This document shows, in pieces, positions 25,291 to 33,477 of a stretch of 64,000 bases of DNA. Position numbers and translations under genes: made by a program. The notes under the pieces were generated by a model. That model worked only from the letters and a program-made list of their open reading frames with translations, made no database searches and had not been told where the DNA came from. Location of the stretch: assembly GCA_964482435.1 (NCBI GenBank), contig CAYZXL010000013.1, positions 1 to 64,000 of the forward strand, given 5' to 3'. Source of the stretch: CAYZXL01 sp964482435 (lineage in GTDB: Bacteria > Auribacterota > JABMQX01). Numbering within the stretch: position 1 is the first letter of the stretch; each line of letters starts with the position of its first letter.

Positions 25291-25365
25291 TATTGGGGGG
25301 CCCCTCGGGCGTAAGACCCGTTAGGCGCTGAGTGCAGGACCCGGCTCGAGCGCCAGCCCCGGGGG
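25289..25365 (+). repeat. Conserved noncoding element after pseudopilin copy 2
   Basis: Second copy of the element at 24428-24500, again starting just at the stop codon and containing GACCCGTTAGGCGCTGAGTG. Confidence 0.6.
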
Positions 25366-25378
25366 AAAGGAGAACAGG

Positions 25379-26158
25379 ATGTCAACCACATTTGAGAGAA
25401 GCGAAAAGAAGTACTTGCCCGCAAGCAGCCGATACCACCTTACTCTCGACACCGTCAAGAAGTTCGTCCCCGTTTACATGTTCACCAAGGACCAGCCCGT
25501 AACCCACCTCCGCACTGTTTACTTCGACAACGACACCTTCGACACCTACTACGCCTGGCTCAACCGCGAGCCTGTCCGGTACAAGGTGCGGTACAGGGAG
25601 TACGGTTACGACGGGAAGTTTCCCGATGAAGTCTGGATAGAGCTGAAAATCAGGAATCACTCCATTTCCCAGAAGAAGAGGTTTAAGATAAGGCGCGAGC
25701 ACCTCGATAAGTTTCTGTCCGGCCAGGATGTCCTGAAAGAAGTCCTCAAGGAAAACAGGAAGAGCCCCGACGTAATGAATGCCTATACCGCCATCCAGGG
25801 CTACATCATGTCGAACCGCCTCAAACCCATGCTCACCATCGAGTATGAGAGGGTTTCCTTCCAGCCCTCCGAGGACAGCGATGTCAGGATCACCCTGGAC
25901 AAGGATATCGTCATGCGAAATCTTGTGACCGGCCGGGCCACCAAACACGATTGCGTCGTCCTGGAGACCAAAGTCTCCGGCCCCCGAACCCCCTTATGGC
26001 TCACCGACTTGATTGAGGAACTGGGCACCACAAGGGACGTGCGGTTCTCAAAATTCGCCTTAGGCATTCGGAGCCTTTTCCTTGGACAACCGGAAGCGTG
26101 TGTGAGCAAACCCCGCGAAGCGTGTGCTCCGCGGAAAGTTTCTCCGGCCACTGCGTGA
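25379..26158 (+). CDS. VTC-domain (polyphosphate polymerase-type) protein
   Basis: 259 residues, with AAAGGAG before the ATG. MSTTFERSEKKYLPASSRYH opens the triphosphate-tunnel fold; further VTC motifs are TVYFDNDTFDTYY, VRYKVRYREYG, VWIELKIRNH, KKRFKIRR, TIEYERVSF, RITLDKDI and VLETKVSGP. The basic and acidic side chains that line the tunnel are kept. In yeast Vtc4 this domain makes polyphosphate from ATP; bacterial versions commonly pair with a DUF4956 membrane protein, as here. It is cytoplasmic and probably works with the product of the next gene at the membrane. The tail after residue 240 overlaps the start region of that gene without similarity to the family. Confidence 0.88.
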   Translation: MSTTFERSEKKYLPASSRYHLTLDTVKKFVPVYMFTKDQPVTHLRTVYFDNDTFDTYYAWLNREPVRYKVRYREYGYDGKFPDEVWIELKIRNHSISQKKRFKIRREHLDKFLSGQDVLKEVLKENRKSPDVMNAYTAIQGYIMSNRLKPMLTIEYERVSFQPSEDSDVRITLDKDIVMRNLVTGRATKHDCVVLETKVSGPRTPLWLTDLIEELGTTRDVRFSKFALGIRSLFLGQPEACVSKPREACAPRKVSPATA

Positions 26159-26172
26159 ACCGCTCGGAAAGG

Positions 26173-26823
26173 ATGAATCCCTTTCGACTTGTGCCCGGAA
26201 TAAGGGAGTCAGGTTTGTCAAACCAGAAGGTTCTCCCGAATCGCTTCGCATTAGCGGCCTTTTTTGCTTGCTCCCTCGCTGTGTTCCTCGCCATATCGGT
26301 TGTCTTGCCGGCTGCCGCCACCTTAGCCCGGGTGACCCTGGGTTCCGCTGCCAATGATGCTGGCGCCAACACTCTCAGCAAGGCACTGAAGGATGTTGCC
26401 CAGAAACCCCCGGATGCCTGGAACGTGGTTGTCCTCAAACTCGCCCTGGCCGCCGTCCTCGGCCTGATCCTTGCCCTTGCTTATTCGGTCTCTTTCACCG
26501 GGAAGAAGAAAAAGTACACTCCGTTCTTGATGCAGACGCAGATTCTTCTCTGCGTCGGAGGCGCCCTGGTCTGGATCATCGTCGGCAACAATATTGCCCG
26601 AGCGTTCGGCATCGGCGGTGTGTTGGCCTTCATCAGATTCAGAACGCCCCTGCGCAACCCCAAAGATACGGTGGTCGTTTTCCTCTCCACGCTTGCAGGG
26701 ATGGCCTGCGGCCTGGGCCTCTACCATGTTGCTCTCATAGCGACGGCCTTCGTCAGCCTCGTCCTTTTAGGGATTTACGCCTTCAGCCCCGGCGGCAAGA
26801 AAGGGGATTCCAAGCCCGAGTAG
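26173..26823 (+). CDS. DUF4956 integral membrane protein
   Basis: About 216 residues with four membrane helices. IIVGNNIARAFGIGGVLAFI followed by RFRTPLRNPKDT and FLSTLAGMACGLG is the DUF4956 signature. The start is uncertain: ATG 26173 has its purine stretch too close, while TTG 26215 has AAGGGAG six bases upstream; both keep the first helix. It follows the VTC gene by 14 bp, the usual pairing, and is likely its membrane partner in polyphosphate synthesis or translocation. The stop codon sits exactly at the junction to an integrase remnant. Confidence 0.85.
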   Translation: MNPFRLVPGIRESGLSNQKVLPNRFALAAFFACSLAVFLAISVVLPAAATLARVTLGSAANDAGANTLSKALKDVAQKPPDAWNVVVLKLALAAVLGLILALAYSVSFTGKKKKYTPFLMQTQILLCVGGALVWIIVGNNIARAFGIGGVLAFIRFRTPLRNPKDTVVVFLSTLAGMACGLGLYHVALIATAFVSLVLLGIYAFSPGGKKGDSKPE

Positions 26824-26905
26824 CATCACGACGACCGCGATCTATCTGCACACCGACCCAAAGCATCGGCGAGAGGCGGCAGCGAAGCTGAAACCGCCCA
26901 CAGCG
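26822..26905 (+). pseudogene. Tyrosine recombinase C-terminal remnant
   Basis: From 26822 one frame reads SITTTAIYLHTDPKHRREAA AKLKPP (contiguous but split here), which is the catalytic-Tyr tail of phage/Xer-type integrases (S-x-x-T-T-x-x-Y-x-H). Nothing of the rest of the enzyme is present and there is no start. A shorter, frameshifted relative lies at 52145-52205. Confidence 0.55.
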
Positions 26906-26994
26906 GAAAAACCAGAGGAAAACACTATCCCTTTGACCCAAACGCAGAAATATCTGGATAGTCTCTGCATAACTTTCGCTGTGGTTTTTCCGCT
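26902..26994. repeat. 13-bp inverted repeat pair
   Basis: AGCGGAAAAACCA at 26902-26914 and its exact inverse complement at 26982-26994, 67 bp apart, between the integrase remnant and the promoter at 27002. Confidence 0.6.
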
Positions 26995-27001
26995 CTTTAG
27001 A

Positions 27002-27030
27002 TTGACAATTCGTCGGGGATTTGCTAAGAT
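27002..27030 (+). promoter_or_regulatory. Promoter within a palindromic block, copy 1
   Basis: TTGACA 27002-27007, 17 nt ending TTTGC, TAAGAT 27025-27030. TTGACAA at its left and TTTTGTCA just past the -10 are inverted, so the whole promoter may be an operator. A block with only four differences over about 36 bp occurs at 52911. Confidence 0.7.
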
Positions 27031-27072
27031 TTTGTCAGAAAACAGGGCGCAAGAGAGAACAGAGGTGGGCCT

Positions 27073-27249
27073 ATGAACCAGGGCGAGGATAAAGCGAAAG
27101 CACCCGGTTACTCTTGTACCGAACAAGATTTGTTCCCGTCTTGCACTCAGGCGAACAGACTCAAAGATGGAGATAACGGCTTTCCGTGTGGGAACCAGGG
27201 ACGCAACACAGCCGTCAAAAAGATTGAAAAAAGGTTGAAAAAAGGTTGA
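27073..27249 (+). CDS. Hypothetical 58-residue protein
   Basis: ATG 27073 to TGA 27247-27249, about 35 nt after the expected start of the 27002 promoter. Contains four Cys and a basic tail KKIEKRLKKG. It opens MNQGEDKAKAPGYS; the ORF in the equivalent position at 53149 opens MNNEKSAKRAQNYS, weakly similar. Function unknown; its position before a toxin-antitoxin-like pair could make it a regulator. Confidence 0.4.
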   Translation: MNQGEDKAKAPGYSCTEQDLFPSCTQANRLKDGDNGFPCGNQGRNTAVKKIEKRLKKG

Positions 27250-27256
27250 AATTTTC

Positions 27257-27285
27257 TTGACAGGTTCCCACCGGCATGCGATATG
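27257..27285 (+). promoter_or_regulatory. Candidate promoter of the Panacea-like/RelE-like pair
   Basis: TTGACA 27257-27262, 17 nt ending TGC, GATATG 27280-27285. It lies just past the small ORF and about 185 nt before the antitoxin ATG. Confidence 0.6.
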
Positions 27286-27470
27286 CTCATTCAAGAGCTT
27301 AGTCATGCGATTTAAGCCGACTCGTGTCTCTGTTGTTGCTCTGGTGTTTTCGCAGCGGAATATCTGGAAGGCAAGATGCAGGTTTCCTGGACGATTTCCG
27401 TAACGAGCAACAAAAGAGGCAACTGAACAGCAGATAATTGCCAGAAAGTAGATAGTAGAGAACGCTCGAA

Positions 27471-28094
27471 ATGCGCCCAACATCGGACAAGGTTATCAAC
27501 AAGTGTCTGCTTCTGGTTGGATTTCAAGCCCTACCATTTCAAGGCAAGTTGAAGCTCCAAAAATTCGTCTTTCTGTGCGAAAATGAACTAATCAACAAGA
27601 GATTGAGAGGGTTCAGTTATAGTTTCTTCAAGTATGACTATGGGCCTTTCTCCGCCCAATTAGCCGAAGATCACAAGGAACTTGGCCAAGTCGGTTTGGT
27701 TACAGGAGCTTCATTGTCCGGGCGGGGAGATGTTCTGGCTGATACTTTCCGCAAAACGCTCCGAAGAAATGCGACTGGCCAAAAGATTCTGTACGTGATT
27801 GAGAAAATGCGGAAGCAGTACGGAAACTCGGACGGCCTTGCTCTCAGGAACATAGTGTACGGCACGACCGTATCGTGCTACCCAATGAATAAGCCGATGG
27901 TTGTTAAGGACATTCCAAAGTTCCGAGACATTTTCGTGCCTGAGTGGACGGCCGATTTGTTCAAAGAATCTCTTAAACTTGAGGAAGATGACCTGGAGTC
28001 TCTTGAGCTTTCACTCTCAAGGAGTGAGGAACAGCTCGTTAATATGAGGAAGCCGTCCAGCCCGGAATTTGAAAAGACCTTCCTGAGTGTATAG
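27471..28094 (+). CDS. Panacea/SocA-like putative antitoxin
   Basis: 207 residues. The region KLKLQKFVFLCENELIN (about residues 25-41), FSYSFFKYDYGPFSAQL and the following helices match the Panacea (DUF4065/SocA) fold: K-L-Q-K near the start and Y-G-P after the first pair of helices. Panacea domains act as antitoxins paired with many unrelated toxins. The C-terminal 60 residues are acidic and Ser/Glu-rich (LEEDDLESLELSLSRSEEQ), a likely toxin-binding or disordered tail. Its stop overlaps the start of the next gene by 8 bp, so the two are translationally coupled. AT content is higher than in the neighbouring housekeeping genes, suggesting transfer. Confidence 0.65.
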   Translation: MRPTSDKVINKCLLLVGFQALPFQGKLKLQKFVFLCENELINKRLRGFSYSFFKYDYGPFSAQLAEDHKELGQVGLVTGASLSGRGDVLADTFRKTLRRNATGQKILYVIEKMRKQYGNSDGLALRNIVYGTTVSCYPMNKPMVVKDIPKFRDIFVPEWTADLFKESLKLEEDDLESLELSLSRSEEQLVNMRKPSSPEFEKTFLSV

Positions 28095-28416
28095 CGCCAA
28101 GTACTCTCAACTCTTTGAAGAAATAATCTCCAGCACAAAGAAGAAGGATATTCATTTCGTCGGAGGGATCAAGGAAGGAGTACAAAAGCTCCTTCTTAGT
28201 CCTTACAACAACGATAGCTGGCTCAAACACGAGTATGCAGGGAAACACAAAAAATATGTTGCTGGGCCATCGGGTTACCGGATTATTTTTGCCATTTGTG
28301 AGGAATGTATAAGAAGAGGAGATCAAAAACTCAACCAGTGTACTTCATGCCCTGGCACGGAGAGGAAGGTAGTTGTCTTCTTTGATGCTTTTCGGCGCAG
28401 CGAAGGTTATGATTGA
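28087..28416 (+). CDS. RelE/ParE-like putative toxin
   Basis: 109 residues from GTG 28087. The C-terminal two thirds, WLKHEYAGKHKKYVAGPSGY RIIF (split here), then KVVVFFDAFRRSEGYD, follow the RelE/HigB plan of a basic strand, R-I-x-F and a terminal hydrophobic strand with Arg. An unusual insertion carries CEEC and CTSC, a possible zinc site. Coupled to the Panacea-like gene upstream, it is probably the toxin of a type II pair that cleaves mRNA or blocks another target. The assignment rests on motif pattern and context. Confidence 0.6.
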   Translation: MYSAKYSQLFEEIISSTKKKDIHFVGGIKEGVQKLLLSPYNNDSWLKHEYAGKHKKYVAGPSGYRIIFAICEECIRRGDQKLNQCTSCPGTERKVVVFFDAFRRSEGYD

Positions 28417-28930
28417 AATCTGATCGAAATTTCCAAACGCGACCAATCTGAGAAAGTCCACCCCGCGAATCCCGCCTTCCCAAAGTCCCACTATTGGCCA
28501 GAAACGTCGGTCTCAGACGTGCCACAGGGATAACCGATTTCTGCTCTCGAAGTCCCTCCAACTCCAGTAACTCATCTTCCAAGCCAGCACCCAGAACAAT
28601 CGAGAACTCAAGCAAAGGCACGCCCAAACGAATACCTTGCGAGACGCCAAGCAGCGGTTACTCGACGAGGGAAGGTGTAGGGATTCGGGACTACAGCACG
28701 GGGGATTTTTTGGGGTGTGGCTGTGTTTCCGCGGTAGTGGGTGGATGAATCCTTTGTTCGAGAAGCCCCGCTTTGTGTGCCACGATTGCGCAGCCGCAGC
28801 CCTCGGCAGGTTCCCGGCGACAAAAGCCGAATCAAGCTGTATAATCAGCCACCATCAATGCAGTTTTGCCGGAGACAGGAGCCAATCGGCTGGCTCGACA
28901 GTCCTCGACGATTTTCGTTCGGGAGATGGC
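28417..28930. other. Intergenic region before the deacetylase gene
   Basis: About 510 bp without a supported gene. Only a candidate promoter near 28818-28846 stands out. Confidence 0.5.
28818..28846 (+). promoter_or_regulatory. Candidate promoter of the beta-helix/deacetylase gene
   Basis: GCGACA 28818-28823, 17-nt spacer, perfect TATAAT 28841-28846, 85 nt before the ATG. Confidence 0.45.
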
Positions 28931-31900
28931 ATGATTTTGAGACGAACAACCTCGGCGGCGCTTGCGGCATTCGCCGCGATCACCTTTTCAGCCCACAGTG
29001 CGACGTTCTATGCAGACCAGTCAGTTCCCTCTTCTGGCGATGGCACCTCCTGGGCGACGGCTTTCAAAAGCATTCAGGAGGGAATCAATGCCGCCCAAAA
29101 TGGCGACGAGGTTATTGCGGCCGTGGGGACCTACATTGAGACCCTTGACTTCACGGGCAAAAATATCACCGTCCGCTCCACAGACCCAGCGGCCCCGGGC
29201 GTTGTCGCCATGACGGTTATTGAGCCGACATTGCTGGAGGGAGTGAGATTTCGGTCTTCCGAGAGCCGGGCGGCGGTCATTGCGGGTTTTACGATCACGT
29301 CCGGTCATGTGGGCATATCCTGCGTTTGGTCATCGCCCACGATTCGAAACAACGTCATTGTGTCCAATACCTCGCCCTTTGATGTGGGGGGTGGCGTTTC
29401 GTGCTACTACTCATCTCCCCTTATCGAGGACAACATCATCGCCTCCAACACCGCGCCTGGCGGCGCCGCGATTGCCTGCGAGGGGGCAGAACCGGTCATC
29501 GCGAACAATCTCATCATCGGGAATGGAACTGACATAGACGGCGGGGGGATTCTGTGCGTGGATTGTTCGGCGACCATCGCGCGGAACCGAATCATCGCCA
29601 ACTCCGCTCAGGGGAACGGCGGCGGCATCTGTTGCCTGGGGTCTCGCGCCGAAATCCTCAATAACTTGATTTGCTCCAACGTGGCCAACTCCATGGGCGG
29701 CGGAGTCTGGTCCGAGTCGTCGGTTCTACGCGTCGTGGGCAACACCATAGCCAACAATTCCTCGCAGGGAGGGGGTGCCGGGGGCATTCAGTTTGTCAAG
29801 TCCTCGGGAGATATTGTCAACTGCATCTTGTGGGGGAACGGCGACGAGCTCTCCGGCACACGAGCGAGCTACACCTGCATCGAGGACGATGAGCCGGACG
29901 ACCAGGGCGAAGGTAACATGCACGACAATCCCGGTTTTGACGACCCTGATGGGGCCGACAACGTACTGGGAACGGCGGACGATGACTATCGTTTTTCGGG
30001 AGAGTCTCCTTGCGTGGATAAGGGGTCGTTCTCCGCCGCCGTCGAGCTTTCCATCGTGGCACAGGGCCTCGGTTTTTCGCTTTCCTGGGCGCCGGGTCCG
30101 GACATTCTCGGCCAGGCCAGGGTTTCGGGGAACGCGCCAGACATGGGATGTATTGAGTATCAGAGCGCCACGCCGGTCTATCTACTCGAAACCTCGCCCG
30201 ACCTCGAAGAATGGTCAACGGCCTATGAGGGGCCGGGCACGCGTTTCTTCTTTCCAGCGGATTCCGGAAGGGCCTTCTTCAGGGTCTCAGCCCTCGAGCC
30301 ATGGCGCGCCAATGTCATGACGCACAACGCCGGCGACAACCAGGAGGACCTCGACCTTCTCTGGAACGACATGGCCAGCGGGTGTGTGCGGGCGTTTTTC
30401 TTCGAGCAGAACTGCGACGACGCGATGGGGAACGGCAACGCCACAGGGGCGAACCTCACGTATGATGTGGGCATCCGATATTACCCGCAGGGAACGATGC
30501 TGCGGGACTTCGCAGCGAACTTCAACGGCGACACGAGTTACGTCAAGATCGGGAATGCTGCGGATATACAGAGCCTGACGGAGTTGACCATCGCCTTCTG
30601 GACGTATTGCCGGAGCGACGGCGAGGGGGACGCCGGGAAGGTTCTCTCGAAGACAGAGAATACGCGCTTCGAGACGACATACGACAACGGAACCTATGTC
30701 GGCCTCTACGCGAAAATCGCTTGCGACGGCACCCCGGCGGAGTCCTTCAAGAACTACCGCCTTGGGGAAACTAAGTGGCATCATGTCGCATTCACGTACA
30801 GTCAGACGGGCGACCGGAAAATTCACATCTTCATTGATGGCACGGAGGTAACTGGCTACAACACCCAGATAGCGAGCGCAGGCAACCGCGTCGGGGACGC
30901 GGGAGAGAGTGGGTTCATCGGGAATGATAGCGGCGCAACCCGGGGTTACGACGGCTTGATAACGACGTTTCTGATTTACAACCGAGTCCTGAGCGCCGAC
31001 GAGCTCAAATGGCTCGCGGGCGTGGGAGACCTGCAGGCGATGACATGGGAGTTGAGGGCGCAGATAGACGCGACAAAGGTCTCTCACGGGATGATAGGCT
31101 TTCGGTCCGACGATGAGTTCGCGGCTTTCTACAACGCCCTGCCGGTTTTCCGGTCCAAAGCCGTGAAGCCGACCCTGGCGATTAACGTGGGGCTTGTCGG
31201 CGACCCCTACGGGCGCATGACATTGGCCCAAATCTGGGACTTTGTGAACATCGGCGGCGAAATCATCTCCCACTCGATGAATCACCTCGACCCTATCACA
31301 CAGAATGAGACCGACCTGCGGTATAATTTTTCGGAATCGAGGCGGTGGCTTGAGGCGGAATTCGGGATGCCGGTGAGATACTACTGCTGGCCCGACAACG
31401 CTCCACATGCCGCCTACCGGGCCATCTGTGCCGAGTATTACGATGCCGCCTGTGACGGGTCCGTTTCTTACCTTCCGGAGATTCCGATGTTGCACCTGGG
31501 CCATCACAACACCATTACGGGCTCCGGCATCTTAGAGGCGATGAAAGCCATTGTTGATGACGCCTATACCAACAACCGCTACAGGATTTTTCTGTACCAT
31601 GACCAGATGACCCCCGAGATGCTCTCGGAGCTGAGCGAGCTGATTGACTACATCAGGGCGAAGCCAGTGCCCATCGTCACGTTCGGCGAGGCCGTCGCCA
31701 ACATGAAGTTCATCCCGCCGAAGCCGCTCTATCGCGTGTACTCCGTCCGGTTGAAGAACATCCACGCCAGCGCCGCAAAACAGTTCTACCAGGTCAAGAC
31801 GCTCGTCGCGGGCGATTATACGGTCTCCTTCCGGGCGTACAAGGACGGCACGCCGGTTACCTCTGCCGACGTGCTTCCTTTGGCGCGCGCCGCCGGGTCG

Positions 31901-32065
31901 CCGAGCCAGGTCAGGTCCCTGAGCTACCAGGACATGGGGGGCGGGATGTACTTCTGCTCGGGGAGGTTCACAGCCACGGCGGGCGAGTGGGATGTTGGCC
32001 TCGAGGTCGGGCCGGGCAGGACGCTGTTCGTGAACCTCCTGGCCTGCCGCCGGGCCGGGGACTGA
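28931..32065 (+). CDS. Secreted beta-helix / LamG / polysaccharide deacetylase-like protein
   Basis: 1044 residues from ATG 28931 (GGGAG five bases upstream). Signal peptide MILRRTTSAALAAFAAITFS. Residues 25-410 form a beta-helix with the family cap ATFYADQSVPSSGDGTSW and rungs of the C...P-x-I-x-NN-I type. Residues about 525-690 form a LamG/concanavalin-like domain (TELTIAFWTYCRS, WHHVAFTYSQTG, LITTFLIYNRVLSADELK). Residues about 715-905 form a NodB-like barrel: RSDDE (possible base and metal Asp), HSMNH (metal His pair), VRYYCWPD and FLYHDQM. The last 100 residues are a beta-sandwich. Likely an exported enzyme removing acetyl groups from a polysaccharide, targeted by the lectin-like and helix domains. 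Substrate unknown. Confidence 0.85.
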   Translation: MILRRTTSAALAAFAAITFSAHSATFYADQSVPSSGDGTSWATAFKSIQEGINAAQNGDEVIAAVGTYIETLDFTGKNITVRSTDPAAPGVVAMTVIEPTLLEGVRFRSSESRAAVIAGFTITSGHVGISCVWSSPTIRNNVIVSNTSPFDVGGGVSCYYSSPLIEDNIIASNTAPGGAAIACEGAEPVIANNLIIGNGTDIDGGGILCVDCSATIARNRIIANSAQGNGGGICCLGSRAEILNNLICSNVANSMGGGVWSESSVLRVVGNTIANNSSQGGGAGGIQFVKSSGDIVNCILWGNGDELSGTRASYTCIEDDEPDDQGEGNMHDNPGFDDPDGADNVLGTADDDYRFSGESPCVDKGSFSAAVELSIVAQGLGFSLSWAPGPDILGQARVSGNAPDMGCIEYQSATPVYLLETSPDLEEWSTAYEGPGTRFFFPADSGRAFFRVSALEPWRANVMTHNAGDNQEDLDLLWNDMASGCVRAFFFEQNCDDAMGNGNATGANLTYDVGIRYYPQGTMLRDFAANFNGDTSYVKIGNAADIQSLTELTIAFWTYCRSDGEGDAGKVLSKTENTRFETTYDNGTYVGLYAKIACDGTPAESFKNYRLGETKWHHVAFTYSQTGDRKIHIFIDGTEVTGYNTQIASAGNRVGDAGESGFIGNDSGATRGYDGLITTFLIYNRVLSADELKWLAGVGDLQAMTWELRAQIDATKVSHGMIGFRSDDEFAAFYNALPVFRSKAVKPTLAINVGLVGDPYGRMTLAQIWDFVNIGGEIISHSMNHLDPITQNETDLRYNFSESRRWLEAEFGMPVRYYCWPDNAPHAAYRAICAEYYDAACDGSVSYLPEIPMLHLGHHNTITGSGILEAMKAIVDDAYTNNRYRIFLYHDQMTPEMLSELSELIDYIRAKPVPIVTFGEAVANMKFIPPKPLYRVYSVRLKNIHASAAKQFYQVKTLVAGDYTVSFRAYKDGTPVTSADVLPLARAAGSPSQVRSLSYQDMGGGMYFCSGRFTATAGEWDVGLEVGPGRTLFVNLLACRRAGD

Positions 32066-32100
32066 CGCCGTTTAGGGACCGCGGAGGCGACCGATGGGTG

Positions 32101-32144
32101 CTGTGCATACCGGGCGTAGGCGATGCACAGGAGGGTGCATTTTT
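32101..32144 (+). terminator. Alternative hairpins after the deacetylase gene
   Basis: CTGTGCAT (32101-32108) pairs with ATGCACAG (32123-32130); the latter's ATGCAC also pairs with GTGCAT (32135-32140), which is followed by TTTT. The two stems exclude each other, as in an attenuator; simplest reading is a weak intrinsic terminator. Confidence 0.45.
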
Positions 32145-32148
32145 GTAG

Positions 32149-32177
32149 TTGCGTTGCACCTTGTGTGGTGTTAATAT
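32149..32177 (+). promoter_or_regulatory. Candidate promoter of the yicC operon
   Basis: TTGCGT 32149-32154, 17 nt ending TGT, TAATAT 32172-32177. Confidence 0.5.
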
Positions 32178-32321
32178 GATTTCACAAGTGATGGCGTTGG
32201 CGAAAGGGCACATGTCTTTACTCATCTTCGTGGAGGCAAGAGGGGTGTTGTTGTGCGCTGACGCCCCTGTTCCTCCCCGGTGCGAAGGAGCAACCTCAGC
32301 GTTCACCAGGGGGAATACAGT

Positions 32322-33200
32322 TTGTTGAGAAGCATGACCGCTTTCGGCAGGGGCCAATCGCCTGGCGAAAAAGAGGGTTTTCTCGCCGAAATCCACTCCG
32401 TCAACAGCAGGCGGCTGGAGATAGTCGTAACCCTTCCGGGCGAACTCACGGAATTTGACCCCCCTCTGCGCAAACTTATTGCCAGCGTGGTCTCGCGCGG
32501 GAGGATCGGTGTTTTCATTTCCTGTCAGCCAGCTTACGAGCGGGGGCGAGCTTTCCGCGTGGACGGCGCTGTTGCCAGGGAGCTGAAAAGGGCTTACGAC
32601 GAACTGAAGAAGCTCCTCGGTTACAGCGGCGAGGTTGATTTTTCGGTCATAGCGTCCCGTGCGGAACTTGTTGTTCCCGAGAGCCCATCCAGGGACTCTG
32701 AGAAGCGCTGGGAGGCAATTCGCTCGGCGGTTGAGGCGGCTCTTTGCCAACTGGTTGCCATGAAGGAAGCCGAGGGTAAAAACCTGATGGACGCTTTCGA
32801 CGAAAGCCTCGCGGAACTCGACAAAATCGTTGAAGGCATCGAAAAAGCAGTCCCGGCTTCCCTCGACAGGCACCTTGACCGGTTGAAGTCCAGAGTCCGC
32901 GAAGTCGCTTCGGAGCTTCCCGACAACCAGGAAAGAATCCTGCGAGAGATTGTCATCCTCGCTGACAAGCTGGACGTGTCGGAAGAGATAGCGAGACTCA
33001 AGAGCCACATCGAGCAGTTCCGCGCTATAATGAACGACGACAAGCCCTGCGGCCGGACGATGGATTTCCTCGTGCAGGAGATGAACAGAGAAATCAATAC
33101 CATTGGCTCGAAAGCCGATGATTTGCTCACCTCAAGGATGGTTGTGCGCGCGAAGGCAGACCTCGAAAAAATCCGAGAGCAGAGTCAAAACATCGAATGA
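32322..33200 (+). CDS. yicC: YicC/YloC-family endoribonuclease
   Basis: 292 residues if started at TTG 32322, which gives MLRSMTAFGRG, the usual family opening (MIRSMT-F-R), and has AGGGGG eight bases upstream; ATG 32334 is the alternative. Family motifs: EIHSVNSRRLEIVVTLPGEL, RGRIGVFI, and the conserved C-terminal stretch LDVSEEIARLKSHIEQF, GRTMDFLVQEMNREINTIGSKADD. YicC proteins cleave RNA and influence sRNA stability. Length is normal. It leads a same-strand run with rpoZ and coaC. The gmk gene that usually stands next is missing. Confidence 0.92.
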   Translation: MLRSMTAFGRGQSPGEKEGFLAEIHSVNSRRLEIVVTLPGELTEFDPPLRKLIASVVSRGRIGVFISCQPAYERGRAFRVDGAVARELKRAYDELKKLLGYSGEVDFSVIASRAELVVPESPSRDSEKRWEAIRSAVEAALCQLVAMKEAEGKNLMDAFDESLAELDKIVEGIEKAVPASLDRHLDRLKSRVREVASELPDNQERILREIVILADKLDVSEEIARLKSHIEQFRAIMNDDKPCGRTMDFLVQEMNREINTIGSKADDLLTSRMVVRAKADLEKIREQSQNIE

Positions 33201-33273
33201 CCTGACCGACCCGACGAGGCCGTCGGAATTCGCCGCGCGCGAAGGCTGGATTTCACCGCATGGAGGATTCTGG

Positions 33274-33477
33274 ATGGTAGATATCACAAACGAGAAGCCC
33301 CTGGCGAGAATCGGCAATGCCTTCATCCTATCAATTGTTCTTTCAGAACGGGTGAAGGAGCTCCGTCAGGGCGCCGCGCCGGTCATCGAGACCAACTCCA
33401 AGAACCCGACCGAGATCGCGATGCAGGAAATCCTTGCCGGGAGAATAACATATAAGCTGCCGGAAAAAGAGGCATGA
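33274..33477 (+). CDS. rpoZ: RNA polymerase omega subunit
   Basis: 67 residues from ATG 33274 with GGAGG seven bases upstream. Omega signatures IGNAFILSIVLSERVKEL, KNPTEIAMQEILAGRITYKL are present. Omega helps assemble the beta-prime subunit. Shorter than the E. coli protein but usual for many phyla. The stop overlaps the next start (ATGA). Confidence 0.88.
   Translation: MVDITNEKPLARIGNAFILSIVLSERVKELRQGAAPVIETNSKNPTEIAMQEILAGRITYKLPEKEA

Noticed and set aside
26842..27483. A 213-codon minus-strand ORF over the Panacea-like promoter region
   Set aside because: It lacks a ribosome binding site, reads as low-quality protein and overlaps promoters, the integrase remnant and a small sense ORF.
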